Positions 35,241 through 44,576 are shown, counted from the first letter of the stretch. The stretch: DNA of 63,252 bases from Thermofilaceae archaeon (GCA_025057995.1 JANXEW010000004.1:88801-152052); one strand, 5' to 3'. Translations and numbers: made by a program. The notes: generated from the sequence alone by a model not told the origin.

Positions 35241-36005
35241 TTGTCTAGAGCCGAGGAAATACTAAAAGTAGCTCGATCGCTGTTTTCCTCGATTGCTAGG
35301 GCTTCTTTAAGGGCTGATCGTAGGGTATATCAACTTTATCTTAAACCCCTGGATATGCTGGAAGAAATCAAACACTCGCCAGATGCTTCAAGCCCTAGCT
35401 TACTTCTAGCTCTTACGTTCACTATTCAAACATTAACTGCAGCAGCGCTCCTGATGGGAGTTAGTATCGAAACAGGTAATGAAGAAGTTCACCTCATTAA
35501 CGGTTTCTATTCAAACATTTTGACATATATCGCAATAAGAATAGCTTCATTATTTGTATTCTGGTTCATTCTATTTATCATTTTCTGGTTCGTAATGTAT
35601 ATTTTAGGCTCAAGAATAGAGGGGTTCACGGTATTTTCTGCCGCTGGTTACATACTATCCTCCCAGCTGATAGTATTCTCAGTGTTTCTAGCGATCTACC
35701 TCTACGCAGCTCAAACGCTACAAGGCGTAAAACTAATGAGTATTACAGGCACCTATCCACGCTTCACAGCGTGGATAGCTCATCTTTACAGGCTAGACGC
35801 TGGATCGGAAAAAGCTGGACTCCCATTATCCATCATCTTAGACTTATTCGAATACTTTGGAACCGTATGGAATGCTATACTCACCCTCTTAATGTTTAGG
35901 GTAGTTGGCGATTTAAGCTGGAAAAGAGCCTGCGCAGGAGCTGCAGTTGCTATAATGATATCATGGATTTTAGCTAGCGTATTTAAAGCAGCCGGAATGC
36001 TCTGA
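35241..36005 (+). CDS. Yip1-like integral membrane protein
   Basis: 254 aa. The N-terminal cytosolic segment (YLKPLDMLEEIKHSPDASSP) leads into five hydrophobic segments, as in archaeal Yip1-domain proteins. No transport or catalytic motif. TTG start two bases after the RAM-domain stop, so the two are co-translated. It converges on the aIF2-gamma gene with 19 bp between them. Function unknown. Confidence 0.6.
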   Translation: MSRAEEILKVARSLFSSIARASLRADRRVYQLYLKPLDMLEEIKHSPDASSPSLLLALTFTIQTLTAAALLMGVSIETGNEEVHLINGFYSNILTYIAIRIASLFVFWFILFIIFWFVMYILGSRIEGFTVFSAAGYILSSQLIVFSVFLAIYLYAAQTLQGVKLMSITGTYPRFTAWIAHLYRLDAGSEKAGLPLSIILDLFEYFGTVWNAILTLLMFRVVGDLSWKRACAGAAVAIMISWILASVFKAAGML

Positions 36006-36024
36006 AATCTCTGACGCGAGAATT

Positions 36025-37296
36025 TTAGGAGATCCTCCCGTAACCTATTAAGCGCCACCTACCCTCTATCTGACGGCTGATTGCTACCCTAGTGCCTGGA
36101 TATGCGGCTATCGGTGATCGTAAAGTCAAGTTAGCCGTGTCGCCGCTCAAGGACGAGACAATTCCTATGGTGACCGCCGTACCTACATTTAGCATGAGAG
36201 GCTCTCCTTTACGTAATGGTTCTATACGAGTTTCTTTCTCCACGCCGACAACGCGCTCCAGCAAGGCGTATTCAAGACCTATTTGATTGAGAAGGGGAGG
36301 CATAGCATCGGGGTGTCCAACAACGTTACCCATCATGCTATCTCCTTTCGTTAAACTTGGATCAAGCTTCGTTCCCACCCCTACCAGCCCACCAGGGTAA
36401 GCAATTTCTATATCCTGATCTCCGGATTTTAAACTAGTTATTTCCGTTACAATCGGCTCGTAACGTACTTCACCTCTTTTCATAGACACCTTTATCCCCG
36501 GGCGGATCTCGATCTCCTGACCTACTTCAAATATACCCTGTACAATCATGCCACCTAAAACCCCTCCCTTTAAGTCCTCAACTGGTGTACCAGGTTTGTT
36601 AACGTCAAAACTGCGAGCCACGAACATTAAAGGACTGACATTAACCTCGCGGCTTGGAGTTGGTATGTACTCCTCAATAGCCCAAATAAGGGTGTCAATA
36701 TTAACGCGATGCAGAGCAGAGACAGGTATTATGGGTGCTTTTTCGACCCAGGTTCCCTTAAGAAACTCTCTAATCTCCTCGTAGCTTTCTATAGCCCTCT
36801 CCTTAGTTACAATATCAACTTTATTTTGAACAACAATTATGTTTTTTATTCCAGACAAAGCGAGAGCCATAAAATGCTCCCTTGTTTGTGGGCGCGGGCA
36901 TGGCTGTGAAGCATCGATGACTAGGAGAACGCCATCCATTATAGCTGTTCCAGCCAACATTATCGCCATCAACATCTCATGACCGGGGACGTCGACAAAA
37001 GATATTTTTCTCACGGGCTTTAACTCGCTGTTGCAGTACTTGCATCTCCCGTTAGGTGGTGCTGTTGCAGACGTGTAATATGCTTGAGGAGGCGAACACG
37101 AGGGGCACTTAATCACTGTCGTATCCGCATAGCCTAGTTTTATAGTTATTCCTCTCTTAAGTTCTTCGGAGTACCTAGAAGTCCAGATACCCGTTATGGC
37201 CTCGACAAGAGTTGTTTTCCCATGATCTACGTGGCCAGCTGTACCTATATTAACTAGAGGCTGTAGAAGCTCCTGTTTCTGCACTTTCTCCACCAC
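36025..37296 (-). CDS. eif2g: Translation initiation factor aIF2 gamma
   Basis: 423-aa GTPase that carries initiator Met-tRNA to the 30S subunit. NIGTAGHVDHGKT (G1), RGITIKLGYA (switch 1), DVPGHE (G3), NKVD (G4); the zinc knuckle CPSCS...CKYC inserted after switch 1 is the gamma-subunit mark. GTG start at 37296 inside the S6e frame, 47 bp overlap, with GGAGG just upstream; a GTG five codons later is possible. The pairing S6e-aIF2 gamma is conserved in crenarchaea. Confidence 0.95.
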   Translation of the reverse strand: MVEKVQKQELLQPLVNIGTAGHVDHGKTTLVEAITGIWTSRYSEELKRGITIKLGYADTTVIKCPSCSPPQAYYTSATAPPNGRCKYCNSELKPVRKISFVDVPGHEMLMAIMLAGTAIMDGVLLVIDASQPCPRPQTREHFMALALSGIKNIIVVQNKVDIVTKERAIESYEEIREFLKGTWVEKAPIIPVSALHRVNIDTLIWAIEEYIPTPSREVNVSPLMFVARSFDVNKPGTPVEDLKGGVLGGMIVQGIFEVGQEIEIRPGIKVSMKRGEVRYEPIVTEITSLKSGDQDIEIAYPGGLVGVGTKLDPSLTKGDSMMGNVVGHPDAMPPLLNQIGLEYALLERVVGVEKETRIEPLRKGEPLMLNVGTAVTIGIVSSLSGDTANLTLRSPIAAYPGTRVAISRQIEGRWRLIGYGRIS

Positions 37297-37639
37297 CCTC
37301 CAAAACCACCATATTTATCTGTACAATGTCCTCAGTAATCATGTTACCTCTTACAAACTTTCTTCGCCTGATTCCTCTCTCCTTCGGATGATAACCGGGA
37401 GGCTTCGACAGTATCAAAAACCTTTTAACGCCGCCGGGAAGGAATGGCAGCATAGGTTCTCCAGCTTTACCGGAGCCTCCTGTTATCTTTAATCGTAAGC
37501 CCGGCTTGCCTATTAAGCTACCGTCGATAACATCCCCTATCCTTCTACCAAGTAGAAAACTTGCCGCTTGACCCTTTACTTCAATCTGTTCAGCTTTTCC
37601 GGTCTTGGGGTAAGCTATCGATACTCTGTACTCAGGCAT
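37250..37639 (-). CDS. rps6e: Ribosomal protein S6e
   Basis: 129 aa. MPEYRVSIAYPKTGKAEQIEVKG, then GKPGLRLKITGGSGKAGEPM and GYHPKERGIRRRKFVRGNMITEDIVQIN, all conserved in archaeal S6e. The C-terminal tail is short and polar. ATG 37639 chosen (a TTG codon lies just before). First gene of the S6e/aIF2-gamma pair. Confidence 0.95.
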   Translation of the reverse strand: MPEYRVSIAYPKTGKAEQIEVKGQAASFLLGRRIGDVIDGSLIGKPGLRLKITGGSGKAGEPMLPFLPGGVKRFLILSKPPGYHPKERGIRRRKFVRGNMITEDIVQINMVVLEGGGESAETGASTASS

Positions 37640-37748
37640 CAACGACCTGATCCCTAGAACTATTTGAAACTTGCTTTGTTTGCATCAGCCAGAGTCTCAA
37701 CAGGAAGATTGTTTATAGACGAATAATACTCTGCTATTCGAGCGAAGA

Positions 37749-39536
37749 TTATTCAGGAAGGTTGCTGATTAAGCCAAGTTTTAAAGCCCTGATCCCCTTG
37801 AGAAGTGAAACTTCTTCGTCACTTAGGGTATCAACATACTTTTCCAATAGTCTATCTATGTGCTCTAAAGGTACGTCGACAAAGAGGGCATCATCCTCCT
37901 TAACATGTCTACCAATGATGACCTTACCTCTGATGGATATAGCGACTTCCTGATCTTTTACGGCTTCCTCTAGTGGCTTTTTATGCTCCTGTATCTGCAT
38001 AATTTCACCCACCCTCTTTCCATCTGAGGTCATGAGCGGATAACCCTTTCTTAAGCGTCCCAGCACAACCTTTACACCGACTATTGCCGGGTCACTCCTC
38101 CTAAAGACGTAACCTGGCAGCAATACCACCTTTCCAGGTAGGATGAGTTTGCTCAACTCCATTTTTCGATCGGCATTTTTTTCACTCTCGTACCATTTGA
38201 CATAATCCTCAACTAGTTGATAAATGATGTTGCCCTGAAAAATACTGATATTGGAGGCTTTTGCCTCAACTTCAGCCTCCTCTGTCACCTTAACGTTGAA
38301 GGCAAGTATTACAGCTCTAAACCTGTCAATGGTTTTAACCAGAGAGGCTTCAACGACGTCCCGCTTAACGACATGACCCACGTCAGCATACCTAACCGGC
38401 ACTCCGTTTCTACGAAGGTACCCGACAAGCGCTTCTAGAGTTCCCAAAGTGTCAGCTTTAACAACAACTCCAGCTACATCCCTCGATATCCTTACGGCCT
38501 TAACTTCTTCCTCAACTTCGCGAACAACATTCTCAATGTCGTTTTCGCTTGTGACTGAAAGAAGGGGGGCACCGACAACAATATTATCTAACCCATGAGC
38601 AGCTACAAGAACGCCAGCTGCAGCCTTCACCACGTCTGTTGTCAGAAACTTGTCCTCAGGGGACCGCATTTCGTCAAGGGGCTTTGGCATGAGCAGGGCT
38701 TTTACTTTTGTGACGACAGGTTTCTCAATACCTCCCACAACGATGGTATCACCTTTCCTTAGTAAACCATCATAGATTATTGCAGCAACTGTCGTTCCGA
38801 GACCAGACATCTCTCGTACCTCTAACACGACTCCTCTCGCAGGTCCTTCCTTCACGATTAGCCTCTTTGCCAAGTATTTTTGAGAGAGTCCGGCGATCAC
38901 CAACATCAGATCGGAAATACCTTCGCCAGTTACAGCGCTAAGGGGAACTATGGCCACAGTTCGCGTAAAGTCCCTGACACGGTCGTACCTGTCTGCTGAG
39001 AAACCTTCCTTATTTAACTCCACGATAATAGGTACAAGTAGCTCCTCCAACTTACCCTGTACGTCAGGGCTTTGACGAGAAAAACTGTAAACAAAAGGCT
39101 CTCCAGGATGCGATTCCCAACCTGGAATTCTATCAACCTTATTAGCTGCGACTACAAAAGGCGTACGCCTGGACTTTAGTAACTCTAAGGCTTCGTATGT
39201 CTGTTTCTCGAACCCCCTGTTTACGTCTACGACTAGTATTGCTAGATCAGCTATACTGCCCCCTCTTGACCTTAAGTTCGAAAAAGCTTCATGGCCAGGT
39301 GTATCTATGACTAGGAAACCTGGAATCTCCACAGCTACTTTAACCGCTTTTGTGAGGGGGGCACACATCTCCTCAAGTGCCTTCCATGGCAAAAATGATG
39401 CTCCTATGTGTTGAGTCATTGTACCGGGCTCTCTCTTGGCAACGGCTGTCCCTCTTATTTTGTCGAGAAGAGTAGTTTTACCGACGTCGACGTGCCCGAG
39501 CACGACAAGTATGGGAGATCTTACGTAGCCCTCCAT
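37749..39536 (-). CDS. infB: Translation initiation factor aIF5B (IF-2)
   Basis: 595-aa ribosome-dependent GTPase for subunit joining. GHVDVGKT (G1), TMTQHIGAS (switch 1), DTPGHE (G3), NKVD (G4), then the IF2 domains II-IV. The size is normal for archaea and no intein interrupts the GTPase motifs. ATG 39536 follows a GTG codon that could also serve. Monocistronic or first gene of its unit. Confidence 0.95.
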   Translation of the reverse strand: MEGYVRSPILVVLGHVDVGKTTLLDKIRGTAVAKREPGTMTQHIGASFLPWKALEEMCAPLTKAVKVAVEIPGFLVIDTPGHEAFSNLRSRGGSIADLAILVVDVNRGFEKQTYEALELLKSRRTPFVVAANKVDRIPGWESHPGEPFVYSFSRQSPDVQGKLEELLVPIIVELNKEGFSADRYDRVRDFTRTVAIVPLSAVTGEGISDLMLVIAGLSQKYLAKRLIVKEGPARGVVLEVREMSGLGTTVAAIIYDGLLRKGDTIVVGGIEKPVVTKVKALLMPKPLDEMRSPEDKFLTTDVVKAAAGVLVAAHGLDNIVVGAPLLSVTSENDIENVVREVEEEVKAVRISRDVAGVVVKADTLGTLEALVGYLRRNGVPVRYADVGHVVKRDVVEASLVKTIDRFRAVILAFNVKVTEEAEVEAKASNISIFQGNIIYQLVEDYVKWYESEKNADRKMELSKLILPGKVVLLPGYVFRRSDPAIVGVKVVLGRLRKGYPLMTSDGKRVGEIMQIQEHKKPLEEAVKDQEVAISIRGKVIIGRHVKEDDALFVDVPLEHIDRLLEKYVDTLSDEEVSLLKGIRALKLGLISNLPE

Positions 39537-39654
39537 CACTCACTACACCCGGTTCGATTCAGATAGCAGTTCCTTATAAGGCTCGCGTATTAGAGGTCAA
39601 AAAGTTAAAACAGTTTAGGAGCCTACGCCTATGGTAGCTTTCTTACGCAGGGGT

Positions 39655-39667
39655 ATCTTTAAAAAAA
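39655..39667 (+). promoter_or_regulatory. TATA box of the proposed C/D sRNA
   Basis: A TCTTTAAAAAAA-type element is centred about 28 nt before the proposed RNA start (about 39686). No coding start lies at that distance, so the box is best explained by an RNA gene. Confidence 0.5.
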
Positions 39668-39685
39668 CTGGCTTCATGAATTCAG

Positions 39686-39744
39686 TAGAGATGATGACGA
39701 AGAGACGGAGTGAAGAATGAACGGACCAGTCTCGGCTGAACTGC
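39686..39744 (+). ncRNA. Candidate C/D box sRNA (2'-O-methylation guide)
   Basis: Box C ATGATGA (39691-39697, perfect RUGAUGA); 12-nt guide; D'-like GTGA (39710-39713); C'-like ATGAAC (39717-39722); 12-nt guide; box D CTGA (39736-39739). CAGT before box C pairs with ACTG after box D as a terminal stem. The spacing of 12 nt on both sides is the archaeal rule, and a TATA box lies at the right distance. Nine bases of the first guide (39699-39707) equal plus-strand 59753-59761, so they pair with 23S rRNA a few tens of bases 5' of the A loop; the residue selected by the +5 rule is the U complementary to 59759. The D' and C' boxes are imperfect. Target of the second guide not found. Confidence 0.6.
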
Positions 39745-39821
39745 TATCTTGTTATTGCTTTTTATGTACGTTTTTGCAGCATGTCTATATAATCTCCCAC
39801 CTTACGAGAATGGTGATTTGA

Positions 39822-40553
39822 TTGAGGCTTGAAGATGTATCTGTCGCTTTCGTAGAACCACTTTACGAGATGAACATTGGCTATATTGCTCGTTGCATGA
39901 AAAACTTTGGGCTTTCAAACTTAATTCTCATCAAACCTAGGTGCCAACTAGGTGGTGAAGCCTTCCGCTTTGCTACACACGCTCAAGAGATCCTCGTTAA
40001 AGCTCGCATCGCTAATAGCCTAGATGAGTTAAAAAACAGTTTTGATTTGATAGCTGGCACAACCGGTGTCGTAACAAAGAGCTTAAGTCAGGCAAGGAGG
40101 TGGATAACCCCGGAAACATTTGCTGATAGACTAGCTAACCAAGAGGGTAAGGTACTGATTGTACTGGGAAGAGAGGATATAGGACTCACCAACGAAGAAC
40201 TAGAGCTCTGCGACATAGTGGTTTTCATACCTGCGAACCCCCAGTATCCTATCCTAAACGTGTCTCATGCAGCTGCTATCCTTTTTTATGAAACGTATAA
40301 GCATGCTGCCAGAGTCCTTCCATCCCAACGATTACCGAGTAGAGAAGAAGTAGAAGTTCTTCTTTACTACCTGAGAAGACTTCTTCTTAACTTGGGTGAA
40401 GGAGAGGAACGCGCTGAGCGAGCTTGCCTAATGATGAGAAGGATTGTTGGAGGATCCCATCCAACTGACTCTGACGTTAGGATGCTTTTGGGCGTTATCC
40501 GTAGGGCTTACGAGAACATTTGTAGAAAACAAGGTAGCCCACATGTAGGGTAA
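39822..40553 (+). CDS. trmJ: tRNA 2'-O-methyltransferase TrmJ (SPOUT)
   Basis: 243-aa SpoU/TrmH-family methyltransferase acting on the tRNA anticodon loop (position 32). VAFVEPLYEMNIGYIARCMKNFG (motif 1), VLIVLGREDIGLTNEEL (motif 2) and IPANPQYPILNVSHAAAILFYE (motif 3, SAM knot) are intact, plus the C-terminal helical extension that TrmJ uses for dimerisation. TTG start at 39822; TATATAA at 39786-39792 is the TATA box. The L10e gene follows. Confidence 0.9.
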   Translation: MRLEDVSVAFVEPLYEMNIGYIARCMKNFGLSNLILIKPRCQLGGEAFRFATHAQEILVKARIANSLDELKNSFDLIAGTTGVVTKSLSQARRWITPETFADRLANQEGKVLIVLGREDIGLTNEELELCDIVVFIPANPQYPILNVSHAAAILFYETYKHAARVLPSQRLPSREEVEVLLYYLRRLLLNLGEGEERAERACLMMRRIVGGSHPTDSDVRMLLGVIRRAYENICRKQGSPHVG

Positions 40554-40593
40554 AAATATAAATCCTGTTTTAACGATAGGAAGGCGAGTTAAA

Positions 40594-41124
40594 ATGCCAC
40601 TAAGACCTGGACGATGTTATAGAAAGTTTGGTACACCACCCTATACTAGGTTAAAGTATATCAAGAGCATACCACCTGTCACCATACCGAAGTTCGATCT
40701 AGGTAATCCAAACGGAGACTACGACTGCACGCTTAAACTCGTAACCTTGCGGCCTGGACAGATACGTCAAAACTCCATTGAGGCAGCCAGGCAGATAGCC
40801 AATAAGTACCTTTCATCGAAAATAGGTGAACAGAATTATTTTATGAGAATCAACATTTTCCCCCACCATATACTTAGAGAGAACAAGATGATGGCTATGG
40901 CGGGCGCCGACCGTCTCCAAGATGGTATGCGGCTCTCTTTTGGAACTCCCGTTGGCAGAGCTGCAAGAGTGGAAACCGGGCAGACTTTAATCCTTGTGAA
41001 AGTGAAGTCTAATAATCTAGAACACGCGAAGGAAGCCCTGCGTAGGGCTTCTACCAAAATACCACTTACCTGCAGGATTTTCGTGGAAGCCGGGGGTAAG
41101 GCTTTTGAAGAAGGTACACAGTAG
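40594..41124 (+). CDS. rpl10e: Ribosomal protein L10e (uL16)
   Basis: 176 aa. MPLRPGRCYRKF, RQNSIEAARQIANKYLSSKIG, FPHHILRENKMM and AGADRLQDGMRLSFGTPVGRAARV are diagnostic of archaeal uL16, the protein beside the peptidyl-transferase centre. Ends 20 bp inside the following DUF2192 gene, suggesting coupling. Confidence 0.96.
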   Translation: MPLRPGRCYRKFGTPPYTRLKYIKSIPPVTIPKFDLGNPNGDYDCTLKLVTLRPGQIRQNSIEAARQIANKYLSSKIGEQNYFMRINIFPHHILRENKMMAMAGADRLQDGMRLSFGTPVGRAARVETGQTLILVKVKSNNLEHAKEALRRASTKIPLTCRIFVEAGGKAFEEGTQ

Positions 41125-41827
41125 GAGAATAGAGGCTTGTATAGATCTTATTTCTCGAGCTTTGAAAAACGAGTATAAGTCTAGGGAGGAGGCAGTTAAG
41201 GCTCTTGAGAAAATTTACCAGGGCAGTGGAGTTGAACCTTTACGAGGATGGACTAAAATAAACATTTTTGAGAAAGAAATGTGTACAGCTTACATCGTAG
41301 CTAAGTACGGCTTAGGTTTAGATGTGGAAGAATACAACGACTTCTATAGAATTTTTTTCGGACTGGAGTTAAAAGCTGAGAGAGCTGCTGAGAGATTAAA
41401 ATCAGGAGAGGGGGTTGAAGCGATTCTCGAAGAGGTTGGGAGCGTTGATGAAAACACTGTGTTCCGGATAGCCCGTCTTGAAGCGACAGCTGTACTTCTC
41501 GGCTTTAAAGAAGAGGATGGACTCGCCCATCTCTTAAAGAGGTTGAACGATTTATTTCCTGATTTAAATAACAAAATCTCTGGTTTTAAGAAGTTTTACA
41601 TAGCTCTTAAGTTGGCACAAGAGATAGTCGCAGGCAACGTGAAAACTCGATACGAGAAGGAAGCTTTAAAGCATGCACTTTGCTTAAAATTTGATGCTGT
41701 GAAAGCTGCACCTTCTGACGATTTTATACGAGAAGTTGCTGTTAACGTGCTGAAAGCAAAAGAGTACTATGTAAACAACGCGCTTAGTTTAAAACAACAT
41801 GGGGTGGAAGAGACGGTGGGTGCTTAA
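41105..41827 (+). CDS. DUF2192 family protein
   Basis: 240 aa of helical sequence with the family signature GVEPLRGWTKINIFEKEM and TAYIVAKYGLGLD. The family is known from Thermoproteota and has no assigned function. TTG start at 41105 overlaps L10e. Between a ribosomal protein and a KaiC-like ATPase (3 bp apart), so a role in ribosome-linked or signalling processes is possible but unproven. Confidence 0.75.
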   Translation: MKKVHSRRIEACIDLISRALKNEYKSREEAVKALEKIYQGSGVEPLRGWTKINIFEKEMCTAYIVAKYGLGLDVEEYNDFYRIFFGLELKAERAAERLKSGEGVEAILEEVGSVDENTVFRIARLEATAVLLGFKEEDGLAHLLKRLNDLFPDLNNKISGFKKFYIALKLAQEIVAGNVKTRYEKEALKHALCLKFDAVKAAPSDDFIREVAVNVLKAKEYYVNNALSLKQHGVEETVGA

Positions 41828-41830
41828 AAG

Positions 41831-42550
41831 ATGGAGATCGTAGAAACTGGGATCGAAGGTTTAGATAAGTTAATTGGTGGAGGTATCATTAAGGGGAGAA
41901 CATACCTAGTTGCTGGTGAGACAGGAACCGGTAAAACCATATTTGCACTCAACTACCTGCTTCACGGAGCTTCTAAAGGTGAGGGGGGAGTTTACCTTCT
42001 AGTTGATGAAGAATATGAAAGTTTTATAGAGGGGGCTCAAGCTTTTGGTTGGGATCTTCAGCCTTTAATAGAACAAGGACTTTTAAGTATAGTAACTCTT
42101 TTGCCGGATTTCGTCGAGAAAGTTAGAAATAAGCCTGTAGAAACCATCGTTGACTCAATAGTAGATAACCTAAGGGAGGAAGTTTACAGAATTAATGCAA
42201 GTCGTCTCGTTATCGACCCTATAGCTCCTCTGGTAGTTGGGGAGGAGAGTATAGTTAAAATGAGAGAGTATGTAAGAAGCCTCCTCGTGAATATAGAGAG
42301 AAAAATACGAACGACAACTCTAGTTACATCCGAGGTACCCACTGGAACAGTCCAACTCAGCCGCTTCGGCGTGGAGGAATTTCTGGCGACAGGAGTGCTC
42401 GTCCTCAGTTTAAGGAATATTGGAGGAAGATACTCTAGAACCATTTGGATTCGTAAAATGAGGTGGAGACCCGCCGACCCCTCTGTATATGAATTTGATA
42501 TCGTACCCGGAAAAGGTATAGTGGTAAAAAGTGATAAACGCTTAGCTTAA
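41831..42550 (+). CDS. KaiC-like RecA-superfamily ATPase
   Basis: 239-aa single KaiC domain. TGIEGLDKLIGGGIIKGRTYLVAGETGTGKT carries Walker A at 29-36; LLVDEEYESF and LVIDPIAPLV give Walker B; LRNIGGRYSRTIWIRKMRW is the conserved C-terminal strand. Archaeal single-domain KaiC-like proteins are linked to signalling and motility, in some cases through autophosphorylation. Three bases after the DUF2192 gene, so co-translated with it. Confidence 0.85.
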   Translation: MEIVETGIEGLDKLIGGGIIKGRTYLVAGETGTGKTIFALNYLLHGASKGEGGVYLLVDEEYESFIEGAQAFGWDLQPLIEQGLLSIVTLLPDFVEKVRNKPVETIVDSIVDNLREEVYRINASRLVIDPIAPLVVGEESIVKMREYVRSLLVNIERKIRTTTLVTSEVPTGTVQLSRFGVEEFLATGVLVLSLRNIGGRYSRTIWIRKMRWRPADPSVYEFDIVPGKGIVVKSDKRLA

Positions 42551-42769
42551 AAAATAGCATAGAAATTTTTACCAAAAAATATTGATCGACCCTACAGCCC
42601 CTCAGTTCTGGTGTCGTTCATCCTTGTACAGCTATACCAGCCTTCCTCACGGGGGCATGAGTAACGGGAGAAAGGGGGTAATCAATCTAGCGTGACTCTG
42701 TTTCACAAGAGAAGCGTATTATTGGGCCGCTTACTTAATAAACCTATAATCGAGCTATAGGCGGGAGCT

Positions 42770-43072
42770 GTGGCAGACTATTGCTACGTGAAGGTACACA
42801 GGCAAGGTGAGGACGTTTTAGTTGCAGTGTGTGACGAAGAGCTCTTAGACAAAAAAATTAACGTAAGCACGCTAGTTATACACGTAAGTAAGGAGTTTTA
42901 TGGTGGTGAAAGAATTCCTATAAAAATGATTTGGGATTTTATGAAGGACGCTACTATAGTTAACGCAATAGGCAATGCAGTTGTCTCAGAACTGGCCGAG
43001 AGAATACCCGCCGTACACTATGCGGCAGTTAACCTAGGTGGGATCCCTCATGTACAATTGCTACTGAAGTAA
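42770..43072 (+). CDS. DUF424 family protein
   Basis: 100-aa archaeal DUF424 (COG2412) protein: YCYVKVHRQGEDVLVAVCDEELLDKKI ... VHYAAVNLGGIPHVQLLL. Function unknown, but the family regularly sits beside nmd3 and translation factors as it does here, so a link to ribosome assembly or initiation is likely. GTG start; CTTAATAAAC at 42734-42743 is the probable TATA box. nmd3 follows after 36 bp. Confidence 0.8.
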   Translation: MADYCYVKVHRQGEDVLVAVCDEELLDKKINVSTLVIHVSKEFYGGERIPIKMIWDFMKDATIVNAIGNAVVSELAERIPAVHYAAVNLGGIPHVQLLLK

Positions 43073-43108
43073 ATTAATAAGAGACGAGCCTACACACCAG
43101 CCGATTGT

Positions 43109-44170
43109 ATGTCTGACAGCTTGGCTTCTAGAGTATGCCCCATCTGCGGAGTAAAGACCGATAAATTATTTGAGGGACTGTGTCTAAACTGCTTTAGGAA
43201 GGTTCATCCATTGGCAGAAATACCCGAAAAAATACAGGTCACTCTCTGCAAAATCTGCGGCTCGTATAGGATAGGCGGCAAGTGGGTGAAACCTAAGGGA
43301 GATAATCCTCTTTTTGAAGCCACAGAAGCAGTTGTAAGGAGAGAAACAAAGCTGCGTTGGAGGACGACATCGCTATTAGTTACACACGTCGAAGGCGGGA
43401 GAGTGGAAATTGTGGCTAGGGGGTCAGCCCGGGAGGAGGTAGAACCGTACGAAGAAGAGTATACTAGTTTCCTGCGCACTCGTTGGGAATTATGTGATGA
43501 GTGTAAGCTAGCTAAGTCGAAAAGAGAAGCCGCGCGAGTACAAGTTAGAGCAAAGAATAGGAAATTGTTACGAAGTGAAGTGGAGAAGATTAAGAAAACA
43601 TTAGAGGAATCATTGAGCGAAAGAAATCGTGGGGGCTTAGACCTCATCGATATCATTGAAGAGGGACAAGTTCTCGATCTTGTTTTCTCTTCGTTTGCAA
43701 GCGCCAGACTTGTAGTTAACGCTTTAAAGAAAAAATTTCTAGCTTCATTATTAGAAACTCACAAAATTTCTGGTATAACCTCTAGCGGAAAAAAATTATC
43801 TAAATTGACAGTTAGATTACTTTTGCCAGAATTTAAGCCTGGTGATATAATAGAATATGATGGAAAATTATACTATATACTTAGTATGAGTGAGGAAGGA
43901 GTTAGAGTATTTAACTTAAATAGTATGGCCGAATTAAAGGTAGAGGGAAGCAGGGCACTCATTGAAAGGAGTAAGGTTGTTTGCAAAAGGGAAGACCTTG
44001 TCCAAGTCATAGTGGCTTCGACGAAAGGGGGATACGTTGTCGTAACATTAGATAATTATTCAACTTTGTCTCTGCCCTATCAAATAGCCCCATTTCGGTT
44101 TAAAGAAGAAGAGCAAGCCTTTCTAGCTAACATAAACGGACAGTATTACTTACTACCGATAGTCGAATGA
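43109..44170 (+). CDS. nmd3: NMD3-related large-subunit maturation protein
   Basis: 353 aa. Two treble-clef zinc units at the N-terminus (CPICG...CLNC; CKICGSYRIGGKW ... CDECK) and a C-terminal OB/eIF5A-like part (FKPGDIIEYDGKLYYILSMSEEGVRV). Eukaryotic NMD3 ferries 60S subunits; the archaeal form presumably binds large-subunit precursors. In line with aIF1A downstream. Confidence 0.85.
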   Translation: MSDSLASRVCPICGVKTDKLFEGLCLNCFRKVHPLAEIPEKIQVTLCKICGSYRIGGKWVKPKGDNPLFEATEAVVRRETKLRWRTTSLLVTHVEGGRVEIVARGSAREEVEPYEEEYTSFLRTRWELCDECKLAKSKREAARVQVRAKNRKLLRSEVEKIKKTLEESLSERNRGGLDLIDIIEEGQVLDLVFSSFASARLVVNALKKKFLASLLETHKISGITSSGKKLSKLTVRLLLPEFKPGDIIEYDGKLYYILSMSEEGVRVFNLNSMAELKVEGSRALIERSKVVCKREDLVQVIVASTKGGYVVVTLDNYSTLSLPYQIAPFRFKEEEQAFLANINGQYYLLPIVE

Positions 44171-44213
44171 TATAAATTTACCTAAATAAATTAAGTTAAA
44201 ACTGAATAGAAAA

Positions 44214-44576
44214 ATGTATAATCAGGTACATACAATGCGACTTGTGCCAAAGAAAGGTGTAAACGAGGAAAAACGAGAGATGCCTCTACCCGATAACAAG
44301 GAAACCCTATTAGGCGTAATTCAACAGTTTATGGGTTATGACAGAGCGAGGGTCCTATGCTCAGACGGGAAGGTAAGGTTGTGTAGGATACCGGGAAGAC
44401 TGAAAAAGAGGATGTGGATGAAAGTTGGCGATGTCGTACTCGTCGCGCCTTGGGAGTTTCAGCGCGACGAAAAGGGAGATATAATTTACAGATATAGCGG
44501 CGGTGAGCTCAATAAGCTGGAAGAGTTGAAACTCTTGGAGGATCTAAAGCGCGTAATAGAGGGAGGGGGAGGTTAA
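44214..44576 (+). CDS. eif1a: Translation initiation factor aIF1A
   Basis: 120-aa OB-fold factor of the ribosomal A site. MPLPDNKETLLGVIQQFMGYDRARVLCSDGKVRLCRIPGRLKKRMWMKVGDVVLVAPW is nearly invariant for the family. Start at ATG 44214 is supported by CTAAATAAAT at 44183-44192; a shorter form from 44235 is possible. Confidence 0.95.
   Translation: MYNQVHTMRLVPKKGVNEEKREMPLPDNKETLLGVIQQFMGYDRARVLCSDGKVRLCRIPGRLKKRMWMKVGDVVLVAPWEFQRDEKGDIIYRYSGGELNKLEELKLLEDLKRVIEGGGG

Noticed and set aside
32596-39536. Inteins in rfcS, rfcL, aIF5B or aIF2 gamma
   Set aside because: All have normal family length and uninterrupted P-loop and downstream motifs.
42551-42769. C/D box RNA on the minus strand upstream of the DUF424 gene
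   Set aside because: A GGATGA and CTGA stand 12 nt apart, but the second half (C' and D) is missing and no promoter fits.
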